Of a DNA stretch of 64,000 bases, positions 37,201 to 47,095 are shown one piece after another. Source of the stretch: Heliopora coerulea (lineage: Eukaryota; Cnidaria; Anthozoa; Scleralcyonacea; Helioporidae); the NCBI GenBank assembly GCA_030142905.1, contig JASJOG010000028.1, forward strand, positions 1,984,001 through 2,048,000, in the 5' to 3' direction. The notes beneath the pieces are model-generated. The model saw nothing but the letters and a program-made list of their open reading frames with translations, was not told the origin of the DNA and ran no database searches. Numbering within the stretch: position 1 is the first letter of the stretch; every line of letters starts with the position of its first letter. Both the position numbers and the translations under genes were made by a program.

Positions 37201-40200
37201 TCAACATAAGCTATATTTATCAACGAAAACTGTCGGAAAAAGTCTTATTTGGTAGCTTCTTTATCTCAAAGGGGATGGGGCGTTGGTCGTGGTCTAGTAG
37301 TCCGCAAAGTCGTCTATACTGCTATAAATTTTAAAATTTTTCCTTCGATTTTTCATTTTCAGATTTTTGGAGACTCTTTCAGGGTTAGGGCTTGGGCTAG
37401 CGTTAGAAGGAGTGTTTCGGTTATGAGTCAGATTTAATGTTCAAGTCAGACCCTGTGCCACAAAATAAAGAGATGAGAACATGGAATATAGTTGCCTTTT
37501 TGCAACAAATTCTTGTTTACATTCAAAAGAAGTCTCGTGCTCCATTATTCGCACTAGTAACCGTGAAAAGGATGAAACAAAGTTTACACTTTTAACATAA
37601 AACAGCAATTTTGTCGTGGTAACACATTTAAACATGGTTTTCAAATGCGTTGATACCATGGTGATTGGTAATTTACGATGAAGTAAGAGAGAATGAAAAT
37701 GAAATATGCGCACTAAAGAGGTATATACAGTTACCAAAGACGGTTCAACCGTTTAGCTCTTAAAAGAACTGTATGAAACTTAACGAGAGGTAAAATACAA
37801 CGTAAAGAGTAGGCCTAAAGAATTAAGAAAGAGCACGATGCATCTCGGCAGACCACTTATCAAGTGCTAAACGTCTGCTAACTAAAGAAACAAATCACCT
37901 ACTTACATAGTCTTAAAAACTGATGACATCGACCCAAAGGTATGCGGACCAAGACCACTTGATAAGTGGTCTGCCGAAATGCATCGTGCTCTTTCTTAGT
38001 TCTTTAGGCCTACTATTTGCGTAGTATTTTACCTCTCTTTAAGTTTTCATACAGTTCTTTTAAGAACTAAACGGTCCAACGGTCTTTGGCAACTGTGTAT
38101 ACCTCTTTAGTGCGTATATTTCATTTTCATTTTCTCTTATTTTATCGTAAATTACCAATCACCATGGTATCAACGTATTTCAAAACCATTTTTAACATAT
38201 TAAGTTTTAATTAGTGCTTTCACAAGATGTCATTTGCTAATTATCTTACCAAGCCAAACTTTTGGGATTTAGTCATTACATTTTTACTATTCTAAAAGGC
38301 AACCAGCATTTGAGCATCTCTTTGACTGTCTAACGTTTTCATGTGAACTAAATACATCACTAACATTTCCTGGTTGTTTTGATTTAGATAAGTATTGTAT
38401 GCAGGTGAATACGACATCAGAGTACCTATGTAAAGGTGTACCTCAACCAAAATCAATAAGTCCTACTCCTGTATTGTCAACATCAACCTCCTTGTTACCA
38501 TCAGCAAATTCAAGCATGGTTTCACTAACACAGGCCAGGCCAGTTGAGATGCCATTAATGACCAAATGCACCAACCGGCGTAACAGAACTATGAGTCTAG
38601 CATGCAACATTTCAAATAGAACAGGTGATGAATGTAATCAATATCTATTTCATATTCGTCAACCCAATCACTGCAGTAGTTCTCCCCTTGATAAACAAAA
38701 TTGCCTGGTGTTAGCCAAAGTAAAATAATAGAAGTCTTTATCCTGCTGGGAAAGAGTTAAAACTTTAGACTTTTTCCCGGTGAGATAAGACCTCTGACGT
38801 TTTACTCTGGCTAACTCAGGACGATTTTACTCAAAAAGGGGAGAGTTCGAGCAGTGAAAAAGTTAATAGAACTGAATAAGTCAAATATATCTGTAAGTTG
38901 ATACAGATATATTGACATATAACTTGACATATAAAATAATACAAAAAATAAACACAAATGATTTGTAAAATTTTCATTTGGCTAATAGAAGATTTTTAGC
39001 TTTCTACAGTTGCATATAGTTATACAAGTGATTGATAGTTCCTTAACAATGTCAACAAATTGATTAACTGACCTGTTTCTTTGATGAAAAATTTACAGTT
39101 ACAGAAAATGATGGAAATGTGACTAACGGTAAAGAAAAGACGTTCATATGCACCAGTGGAAGTAAGAATAATTATACTATATTCTTTTCAAACTCATTAA
39201 CGATTGAAGGGGAAATATGAAAGAAAACTATCCCTAAGAGTGATTCTGACACCTCGATCAAACACTTGGGTAAATTAACCAAAAATTTACTTTGATTTTC
39301 TGCTAAATTATTGGTTAATGTGAGAACATATGTCAAACTCTTTTGAGAGTGTTTGACTCGTCGATCCAACTCTCCGAAGGCCATTTAAAAAAACTTGGTT
39401 TTACCTCGTTTTTCTAATGTTAATCTCCATGTTTTATCTGACGGTCAGAGAGAGATATATTTTATTAAAAAAACATATTCCAGTTGAGAAACTGAATTGC
39501 AAACTGTTTATTTTAAATGATTAGCTAACTAATGATTAAAATATTATTCATAAAAAGTGATTAAATGTAAGATATAAAGTTTATGAAAAATGTTCGTGTT
39601 TGATAGATCACTTGGCAACACTATACAAAAAACACCTGTATGGAAAACTATTCAAACATTTGGGCTCCAGATTAAGTGTTATGCATTAATGATATCAATC
39701 CAGAGATTTTTTTTTATAGATGGTTTTCCTACTGAAAATCGTGTTAACTGCCGATCTTATGATTATATTACTTAAAAACATAAGTTGAAGTGATGTAATC
39801 TGCTTCTTAATTGCAAATATATGAAAATTTTTTGCTAATAATATTTGTATAAAAGTAATGATAGGCTTAGAGTAAATATCTGTTGTTCTTATTGAATGAT
39901 TGCATGTATGTTCTGATTACTCAGTTTACGTTATCGCAGATAAAACCAAAAACATCACAGAACAACTAGAGATCAGCTGCAGACAAGTTGAAAACAGGGT
40001 ATATCAATGCAACACTACAGAAAACAAAAAGAATATGAGTGGAACAGGTAATTATAATAAGTAATTACTTATTAATCCTGGCCAAAAATTGTAAGACGTA
40101 CCCGAATGACAAGTAGTAGCGCACAGAGAGCTGTCGGCACCAAGCTGACCAAGGGCAAAATAAACTTGTGGAGCCCCCTTTCCAATTGCCAAGTTGAAAA

Positions 40201-43200
40201 ATAACAACTGGTCTTTGCTATATTTTTGTGTTTCGTTTACATTTATATAAATATTGTATTTTTAATGACACCTTCGCACAATAGTCAGAAAACCTTGTAC
40301 ACCATCCCTTAATTTCAACTTCCTTTCTACGTCTTTCAAATTCACAATCAGCTAACTTATTTTATTAATGATATTATTGTCGTTTCAGATGACACTGAGA
40401 ACACACTTATGCGAAACAAATGGGACTGGATATGTTCTGTTGGAGGTATGAAGAAATAATTCGCTTAAAAAACAATAAAATAGAATAAAACATAACGAAA
40501 CAAAACAAATTAATTAACAAACCAGAACGAGAGAAAGAGAAACAAAACAAATTAAACTAAACTAAAATAATATAAAAAAACAAAATAAAATAAATAAAAT
40601 AAAATGAAATAAAATAAAGGAGAGGGAAGTAAAATGGAGTAAGGTAAGGGAATATAAAGTAAATTAAAATAAAGTAAGGTAAAGTAAAATAAAGTAAAAT
40701 AAAGTAGAGTAAAGTAATGTAAAGCAAATAAAGGAATGTAAAGCAAAGTAAAGCAAAATAAAGCAAAGTAAAGCAAAATAAAGTAAAGTAATGTAAAGTA
40801 ATGTAAAGTAATGTAAAGTAAAGGTAAAATGAAGTAAAGAAAAAGTGAAGAAAAGTAAAGTAAGGTGAAGTTAAGTGAAGTAAAACAATGTAAAGCAATG
40901 TATAGTAGAGCAATGCAAAGTATAGTAATATAAAGTAAAGTAAAGTGATGTGAAGTGAAGTGAAGTATAGTACATATATATCTTCCCACTCAAAACCTTG
41001 ATTTCTAAAAGCACTTTGAAAATAATGATATCTAAAAATCTGCCTTTCTAGCATCATATACATTTTTACAACTGTCAACCGTACATGAACGTTTTTATGG
41101 TTTTTCGACCCAGGATAGATTTGGTAAAACTTCTGAATTGCCCCGAGCTAAAAAGCTTTGTTGCCTTAAGCTAATAGCCCTTTCTGTCCAATAAGTAATG
41201 AACCCTTGCTGTTTAAGGTTAAAAAACTTTGTTCCCCTAAACTAAAAGGATAAGTTTCCCTAGAACTACTAAACCTCGTTGCCTAAAACGAAACAAATGT
41301 CTTGTTGCCCCAAACCGAAAAACATGGTTTGTCAAAACGAAACGATCAGTTTTCTTGGTTCAAACAGCTGGAAAACTCGTAAAATTTTCAAAAGTATTTT
41401 CATCTCATATTTTGAGAGGTATAATCATTCATTTTCTCCGCTAGGGCTAACAAGTGCTTCACCACCCACAACTCATTCGGTTACAAGATCTGGTAAGCAG
41501 TCCCTTTTACGTTAATAATAGATCTTATACATAATTCTATTACAAATAGATATTTATACATATATTAAAACACAATTAAGTCGGTTTTCTTTGTTCTTTC
41601 CAGGCTTTTATCTACCTAATAAACTTGGCAAGAACAATAGAGCATTTTATAAGCTGGCGGCGGCTTTTGAATTGTCCCGGGGGAAATAGGGGTTAATGTA
41701 CTGATTAGTTGTTTTACATAGGTATCTGGGACTATATATACAGTCCCCGGGACTATATATATAATCCCTGAAACGTCGATTAAGAAATACAAACGTCATC
41801 CCACGTCAAGGAAGAAAAAAAGTTGAATACACCCTATATGTAATTTTTAAAAACCGAGCAAGAGTACTTTATCGGAATTTAAAACACGAGGCGATAGCCG
41901 ATGTTTTAGACCCGATAAAGCACGAACTGCGAGCTTTTTAAATGTCTTCTAAAATGAACCTCCGAATAAGCTAATTCGTGAAGAAAGTTTGGACATTTAT
42001 CTTTCGTAAGCCGAAAAAATTGAACTTCTTCTTCACGTATAAAGGTACATGTATCTTTATCAAATATATAGATCCGACACGCTTATGATTTTTTTTTTCT
42101 TCTCCTCATGAATTAATAATGAATTTTAGAAATACATAGATTACATCCTACAAGTCTATTCCCTGGGGTTTCTTTAAAAAAACCTCTTTAATCGAGTTTT
42201 AAGTCGGATAAATACCTCGAACGTCGGCTTTAAGCCACATAAATCCCTCGGGGCCTTCGGCCCCTTGGGATGTATCTGGCTTAAAGCCGACGTTCGAGGT
42301 ATTTATCCTATACTTATATGTATATATACAATACACATACGCTCTCCAAGTTAATTCTAAAACTTCAGAAAGTGTTTATGACAGTGGTGTTACTAGCCTA
42401 GGAAAAGGGGGTATAAATGATGACGTCGCATTAAGTGATGACGCCAATTGATAATGACGTCACACCTAGTGAGGACAAAATATTGAAGGTGAAAACCCGA
42501 CCGAAAAACTTGGAAAGCTGGTAGGTAAAAGAGCTTGGTAAAATCAGAGTTTCGGAAATGCTCAAAACATAAATACATTTTTGTCTTTCACACAAAAAGT
42601 GTACTATTCTGACAATAGCTCTTCTGGAGAGTGTTCACTGCTTTTGATGTAAGCGATCAGGATTATCACATGTTAGCTCCTCCAAACCAGTTTCTTGTCA
42701 GATTTGAAAGAATTGGGAAGTCGGTCGTGAAGAGAAGTGGGGTTCTGAACGCCTAGTAACTCCCTTGGCAACACTGCTAGTTTCTAAGCCCTTCACTCTC
42801 CCCTGGTGACCAGTGAAACGCTCTAATTATTGAGCTACCGAGCCAAGTCATTATGCATAAGCACTGCAATATATCAAACGAATGCACTAGGATCTATAGT
42901 TTAATATGAATTCGTGGTTCACAAGCTAATGAAAAGATACTTTGACTGTAACTGATCGTAATTGCAGTTGTATGGGGCATATTGCGCCAAACTCCAATCC
43001 AGTTGACTTAACGTAAGGTGTCCTCATGGTCGGTGCCAACGTGATTATTTCAATTCCAATTCTGCCTTAATTGTTTGTGCCCTTCCAGCTTTTGAACTGA
43101 GTTCCTTTCCGGTTTAACCACATTCGCTTGTCAAACACTCAGCCCAATCAACTTTTTAGACGGCTGTTAGTCTATGTTTCACGGATTCGTTTGATGGTTT

Positions 43201-44225
43201 ACATCAGTGAGCACGTCACTGGTTCTAACTACATTGATTAATGAAATCATTTGAAGTTACTTTTGAAAATAAGTTTACTTCTAATGTTGTTTTTAACAAA
43301 TGTAATCATTTGTTTCTTTTTTTAGTGTTAACAAAATCTTTTCCACCTGTAACTCAATCAGTTTCCAGATCAGGTAAACAAGTATTTTTCGTTATTCACA
43401 GGATAATGATAACATCAATGATTGTTCAATAAGCTCAGGGATTGTTTTGATAACGAAAATTTCAACTAATGTAGTACAATATTTCTTTTAAACATTTGAT
43501 GGGGTTCGCTTTTGCTTTTTTATATATGTATATGTATACATGTACACGTTTGGAGAAAGGTTTTAGTTTCACAAATTGAAACAATAGCTTGGGCAAAAGT
43601 ACACCAAATTGTTGTTTTAAAATGTATAGTATTCCATTACGATTTTGTAGCGATCTTATAAGCTTTTCCATTTGTAGCCTTAGTTTCCTATAATTCAGCA
43701 TATTTCTATCTATGTTTTGTTTTATAAATTTATATATGTTTAAGTGCATAAATGCACGTACGCGGATCTTCGTATATGCGTATACGCGTATGAGTCAATA
43801 TGTCTCGGTGTATATGTATATGTATATGCATATGCAACACTAACTATTTCTATTTCTCTTCATATCTATGTTCGTATATACGTATATAATTGTCAACGTA
43901 CAACACTTAAGGGTGGGCGTTCGCATGCTAATAATGTTTCATTTTGTTTATATGTGTATAAGTACAAGTATGCAATCAATGAATTGATCAATTAATAACG
44001 AATAACTAATCAATTGATATAGATCGTTCGACTGATCCCTGCTCAATTAATCACGTTCTGGTTGTGATCGTGATAATACTAGCAACTTTATCAGCATCTC
44101 TGATGCTTGTAATTCTATGGATGGTTCTTCGAGGAAGTCAAGGACAAAAAAACCTGAAGAAAATCATAAAGATGCTTACCAGGAGTGGTCCCAACAAGAC
44201 GAAGGATTCGCAGCCGAATATCTAA
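28269..44225 (+). CDS. Divergent ephrin, type I membrane form (complete, 11 exons)
   Basis: Exons: 28269-28375, 34553-34785, 35113-35226, 36004-36141, 38388-38435, 39099-39161, 39940-40047, 40389-40445, 41445-41492, 43326-43373, 44023-44225. They total 1167 nt, 388 residues; the first intron is phase 2, all others phase 1, with GT-AG throughout. Residues 1-24 form a signal peptide. VVWDHLNP (28-35) matches the start of the ephrin domain, IDIYDRVDFVCP (49-60) its first cysteine strand, and YVFFSNNGD..KKCAMVFAV its last. Cys59, 108, 119 and 169 fit the four ephrin cysteines; the usual W-x-C is Y-S-C here. Residues about 198-320 are a stalk with NTT, NVT, NIT, NTT and NMS sequons and extra cysteines. 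VLVVIVIILATLSASLMLVI is the membrane helix; the tail ends SQPNI without the vertebrate YYKV. Ephrins bind Eph receptors at cell contacts. The assignment rests on pattern and phase; it could be another secreted beta-barrel family. Confidence 0.78.
30186..30284 (-). pseudogene. Possible RPA2 N-terminal fragment (weak)
   Basis: On the minus strand an ATG-started 32-codon frame reads MGDGYAQQSEDASGGFSS followed by a T/P-rich KTPPETTPKRE stretch. This resembles the Gly/Ser/Gln-rich N-terminus of the replication protein A 32-kDa subunit (GGYTQSPGGFGSP). There is no OB fold nearby and no clear splice sites, and it lies in ephrin intron 1. It may be a processed fragment or chance. Confidence 0.22.
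31190..31640 (-). pseudogene. Penelope-like element relic: GIY-YIG endonuclease end
   Basis: The frame ending at 31430 reads VVYKVTCPGCNKSYIGKI, then RLSEHATQHNNSAIAQHF. This is the CPGC knuckle plus SYIG core and the R-x3-H helix of GIY-YIG domains found at the C-terminus of Penelope-like and related retroelements. After a frameshift near 31400-31430 a second frame continues with IEALCIKFNKPELNSGLKAS, the expected glutamate helix and C-terminal tail, and a stop. Reverse transcriptase is absent, so it is a 5'-truncated dead copy within ephrin intron 1. Confidence 0.65.
33419..33474. repeat. Perfect 19-bp inverted repeat, 18-bp loop
   Basis: TACTCTTGACATAAGAGTT (33419-33437) is exactly complementary to AACTCTTATGTCAAGAGTA (33456-33474). 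The arms also contain partial internal symmetry (ACTCTT..AAGAGT). It lies in ephrin intron 1. Confidence 0.9.
36582..37004. mobile_element. MITE with arms of about 110 bp
   Basis: CAAAATCAGTGGAGTGCTCG at the left and, in reverse complement, CAAAATCAGAAGAGTGCTCG at the right, with further matches (TAAAAAAACGA, CTAACGGA, AACCACGTGACA) inward. It is non-coding, in ephrin intron 4. No target duplication could be fixed. Confidence 0.75.
37034..37152 (+). other. Candidate alternative 3' terminal exon of the ephrin gene
   Basis: TTTTCAG precedes 37034. In the phase set by exon 4 (phase 1) the frame stays open for 39 codons (GNLTHSATKDVAKK onward, ending ITAFY) and stops at 37152. If used, it would end the protein just after the ephrin fold, giving a secreted form. 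No transcript evidence is available, and chance is possible. Confidence 0.25.
37625..38198. mobile_element. Foldback element, arms about 244 bp
   Basis: The left arm 37625-37868 and right arm 37955-38198 are reverse complements with roughly 90% identity. Outer ends are AAACATGGTTTTCAAATGCG and CGTATTTCAAAACCATTTTT; inner ends are GCAGACCACTTATCAAGTG and CCACTTGATAAGTGGTCTGC. The 86-bp loop has no coding sense. It lies in ephrin intron 4. Confidence 0.85.
38660..38865. mobile_element. Head-to-head pair of GTTAGCCAGAGTAAAA-family MITEs
   Basis: Copy 38660-38760 ends GGGAAAGAGTTAA. It is followed directly by an inverted copy, 38760-38865, with CTTTTTCCCGGTGAG, TTTTACTCTGGCTAAC and GTGAAAAAGTTAA. 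Together they form an imperfect palindrome of about 200 bp between ephrin exons 5 and 6. Confidence 0.75.
40495..40975. repeat. AAGTA/AAATA pentanucleotide-like tract
   Basis: About 480 bp of irregular TAAAGTAAAATAAAGTAAAG units, purine-rich on the + strand, lie between ephrin exons 8 and 9. The open minus-strand frames are low-complexity artefacts. Confidence 0.9.
41870..42130. repeat. Dispersed repeat, copy 2 (CCGATAAAGCACG family)
   Basis: It matches 16331-16540 in order: GTTTTAGACCCGATAAAGCA, TTTTTAAATG, GAAGAAAGTTTGGAC, then CTCATGAATTAATAATGA. It lies between ephrin exons 9 and 10. Confidence 0.55.
42206..42308. repeat. 103-bp near-perfect hairpin
   Basis: GGATAAATACCTCGAACGTC runs through GGCTTTAAGCCACAT to CTCGGGGCC, then TTC, then its near-exact complement ending GACGTTCGAGGTATTTATCC. 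Arms are about 48-50 bp with few mismatches and the loop is 3-5 nt. It directly follows the dispersed repeat at 41870 and may be its terminal part. Confidence 0.9.
42780..42860 (-). repeat. tRNA-like relic
   Basis: The reverse complement reads GGCTCGGTAGCTCAATAATT then AGAGCGTTTCACTGGTCACC, a D-arm/A-box-like sequence. The T-arm is lost. It is probably a tRNA-derived SINE fragment between ephrin exons 9 and 10. Confidence 0.35.
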
Positions 44226-45399
44226 AGTATCTTATAACTACTAGCTAATATCTAATAGTCTGACGAATCTCTGAAAATCAACAAAACACCTCAGAATTCA
44301 CAAGCTTGTGCGAGTAATGATTCAATGCAGGTAAAGAAGGAGCTGTAGAACCGACAACAACCAACCAATCAACACCGAACATCTGGAAGTCAGGAAGACT
44401 TGTGTGAACAAAAGGAGCGCAAACAACTACTTTGACGTCATCAAATGCAAGCACTTGTAAACTTCTAAGTTTGCGGCATTTTGAGATAAGGATCGGATTG
44501 CACAGAGAAAGATCAGGAATGCACGATCAAACCAAGGAAGACAGAAAGAAAAGCTTTGTAAAGACGGGAAAAATCAAGATGTATTTCAAGAAGAAGTCAA
44601 CAGAACAACAACGCTAGGATGTCTGCTACTGGAGGGAATTTTCCTGCTCATAAATCAAGGAAAACGAGACTGACCCGCGCAAGCTTGTTCATTCTTCCAA
44701 AAGATTTTCAGGAATGAAAAATACAGGATATTATGGAACTAGAACATGGAACCAAAGTTAAACACTTTCTCGGAGAAAGCCATGCAAGGCATTAAAAGTG
44801 TTTTTTAACAATCAAGCTTTTGCATGATTCCTGAACGTTTTAAAAACCTACTGAAAATCCGAGTCGTTCGTAGTTCCGTATTTTGAACCAGCAATACGAA
44901 CAATTGGCCAATCTCTTCTTTTGACTCCTTTGATCACTAAGAATAAATAGACAGATATAAAAGCTGAGAAATGTCTGTAAAAACGTGTGTTTTGTCATAC
45001 CACTTTAATGGTCATAAGGTTAATTTCTCGTGTGTAAGATTGTAACTCTGTTCCAAAGTTTCTTTGTTTTTGTTTGGTTTTCCTCGTAAGCACTATTGAC
45101 CACCAAAGGCAAAGCGTTCCTAAGCATGTAATTACCTAGCATTTTCTGTTCCGCTGATAGACTGCAACCAACATTCCAACAGAAGGCTAGACTGCAGTTT
45201 AGTGGCTTAAAATTGGGGTGAAATTGAACATTACCATTTTCAGTAAACTGGGGGACAAATTTTCCTTCTCCAGGCCATTTCCCGTCTGTTCCTAAACCTC
45301 GAAGTCGAACAAATGAAGTTTAGGAAAGGATATATGTTAGCGGTACTCCAAGTGAAAGTACCCATACCGGAGAAGTAGAGATTTTCTTTTCTTGAGCTC
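44226..45399. other. Ephrin 3' UTR and intergenic DNA
   Basis: The 3' UTR starts here; AATAAATAGACAG near 44942 is a possible polyadenylation signal (AATAAA at 44942-44947). No further gene is seen. Confidence 0.4.
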
Positions 45400-45474
45400 A
45401 CCTGGGATTTGAACCAGCGACCTTCAGTCTACTTATCCGACGCTCTGCCAACTGAGTTACAAGGCCAAGCCTGG
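45400..45474 (-). repeat. tRNA-like sequence, probably SINE head
   Basis: The reverse complement contains GTAACTCAGTTGGCAGAGCG (A-box/D-arm) and GGTTCAAATCC (B-box), but the acceptor stem pairs poorly. It is therefore a tRNA-derived repeat rather than a functional tRNA. Confidence 0.5.
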
Positions 45475-45619
45475 AGCAGGCCGTAGGGTGGTGGTATTTC
45501 TATTTGATATTTCGAAACTAACTGGTTTCCTCCAAGTAAACACAGATTATACGTCTGTTATGCTTCTAAAGTTAAGTAATTGTGAAAGATTCATAATCCT
45601 AACAATAAACTCACCACTC

Positions 45620-47095
45620 AATTGCCTTGTACGTGGTGCGCAATAGAAAGTACCCAATGAAGTTAGATAACCGTGTAGAGACTGGGAAAGGAAAATTAAG
45701 AACTTTGTTTATCGGATAATATGTAATATTTCATAAACGAGTGCGAGTGTTTTACAAGGGGCAACAAACACGAGAGAACAATGAAAATCACGAGGCCGTG
45801 AACCGAGCAATTTTGATTGTTCTCGAATGTTTTACAAACGCGAGAGAACATTGAAAATCACGAGGCCGTAGGCCGAGTGTTTTTTATTGTTCTCGAGTGT
45901 TTGCAACCCCTGGTAAAACACGAGACACAAGTTTATGAAATAGCTTCTCAATCGCCTATTTTGAATTTATAATTAAGAAATGTGGTAATAAACGGTTCTA
46001 AGTAAGAGCCGTTTATTAGCTGATTTCTTAATTATGAATTCAGTCTACGCGACCTCTACCGGGTTTCAAAACACATGCACATGACCAAATATGTTCGTCT
46101 GGTTGGTTAATTAGGTCATGAATTATTAATGGTTTGAGATATTAATATCAAAGTTATCCGAACCGATCAAATAGTAAAGAAGTTTCCGCAAGTAAACAAG
46201 AAAGACAAATTCGCTTACCGTGTTTAATGTGAATAGTATTTCTTCGTCTATAGTCATATTTGTGGACAAAATGGTCCTTTTTTTCAGTAAGTAGTTTATC
46301 TCTTTAAAAATGATATAAATGCACTTGAGTAGGTAACAGCTCTTTTGCAATCTACACGTCTGCAACATCCATTGACATTTAAATATTGTACTTCAACATT
46401 CGACAGCTTCGATAGAATGTATATAACTAGTCGAACATCCACTGAGGTCAGGCAGAGTATATTTTAATAGTTCATCATCCATTGAGGTTAGAGAGTGTGT
46501 ATTCAGATAGTTCAACATCTACTGAGGTTAGGAAGAGAGCATTTGTTAAACTATTCAAATACACTTCGCTTGACCTGCATGGATATTGAACTATCTAAAC
46601 GCACTCTGCCTAACTATAGTGGATGTTGAACTATCTAAATACACACTCTCTGACCTCAGTGGATAATGAACGATTCAAATATACACTGCCTGACCTCAGT
46701 GAATGTTGAACAAGTTCAATACATTCTGCCTAAGCTCATCGAATGTTAAAGCACATTATTTAAACGTCAATGGGTGTTGTAGACTTGCAGAAGATCTGTT
46801 ACCAACTCACGCACATTTATATCGTTTTTAAACAGGTAAAAAATATTTATTGAACAAAAAGGACCATTTTGCTAACAAATATGACCCTATAAAGGAACAA
46901 ATAATTTTCAAATCAATCTCGGTGAACGAATTTGTCTTTTTTGTTCGCATGCCGAAACTTCTTTACTATTTGATCGGTTCGGATAACTTTGATATTAATT
47001 ATCTGATAAACAAAGTTCTTAATTTTCCTGTCACAGTCTCTACACTGTTACCTAACCTCAGCGGGTACTTTCTAGTGAGCATCTACTCAATTTAC
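45620..47095. mobile_element. Large nested foldback structure
   Basis: Outer arms: 45620-45725 against about 47005-47095 (GATAAACAAAGTTCTTAATT and its complement). Inner arms: about 46135-46365 against 46785-47005; both carry TATTTGATCGGTTCGGATAA. The centre (46400-46750) has about three units of roughly 57 bp (TTCAACATCCACTGAGGTCA) followed by about four reversed units. In the left arm, 45726-46130 is extra sequence absent from the right arm, so a later insertion. The frames inside are non-homologous to known proteins. Confidence 0.75.
45726..46130. mobile_element. Insertion inside the foldback's left arm
   Basis: It is absent from the right arm. It contains two tandem copies of CGAGAGAACAATGAAAATCA CGAGGCCGT and a hairpin at 45964-46041 (GAATTTATAATTAAGAAAT and its complement around ATAAACGG..CCGTTTAT). 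No coding sequence. Confidence 0.55.

Noticed and set aside
40552..41078. Leu/Tyr/Phe-rich frames resembling membrane proteins
   Set aside because: Translations of the AAGTA-type tract on the minus strand within an ephrin intron.
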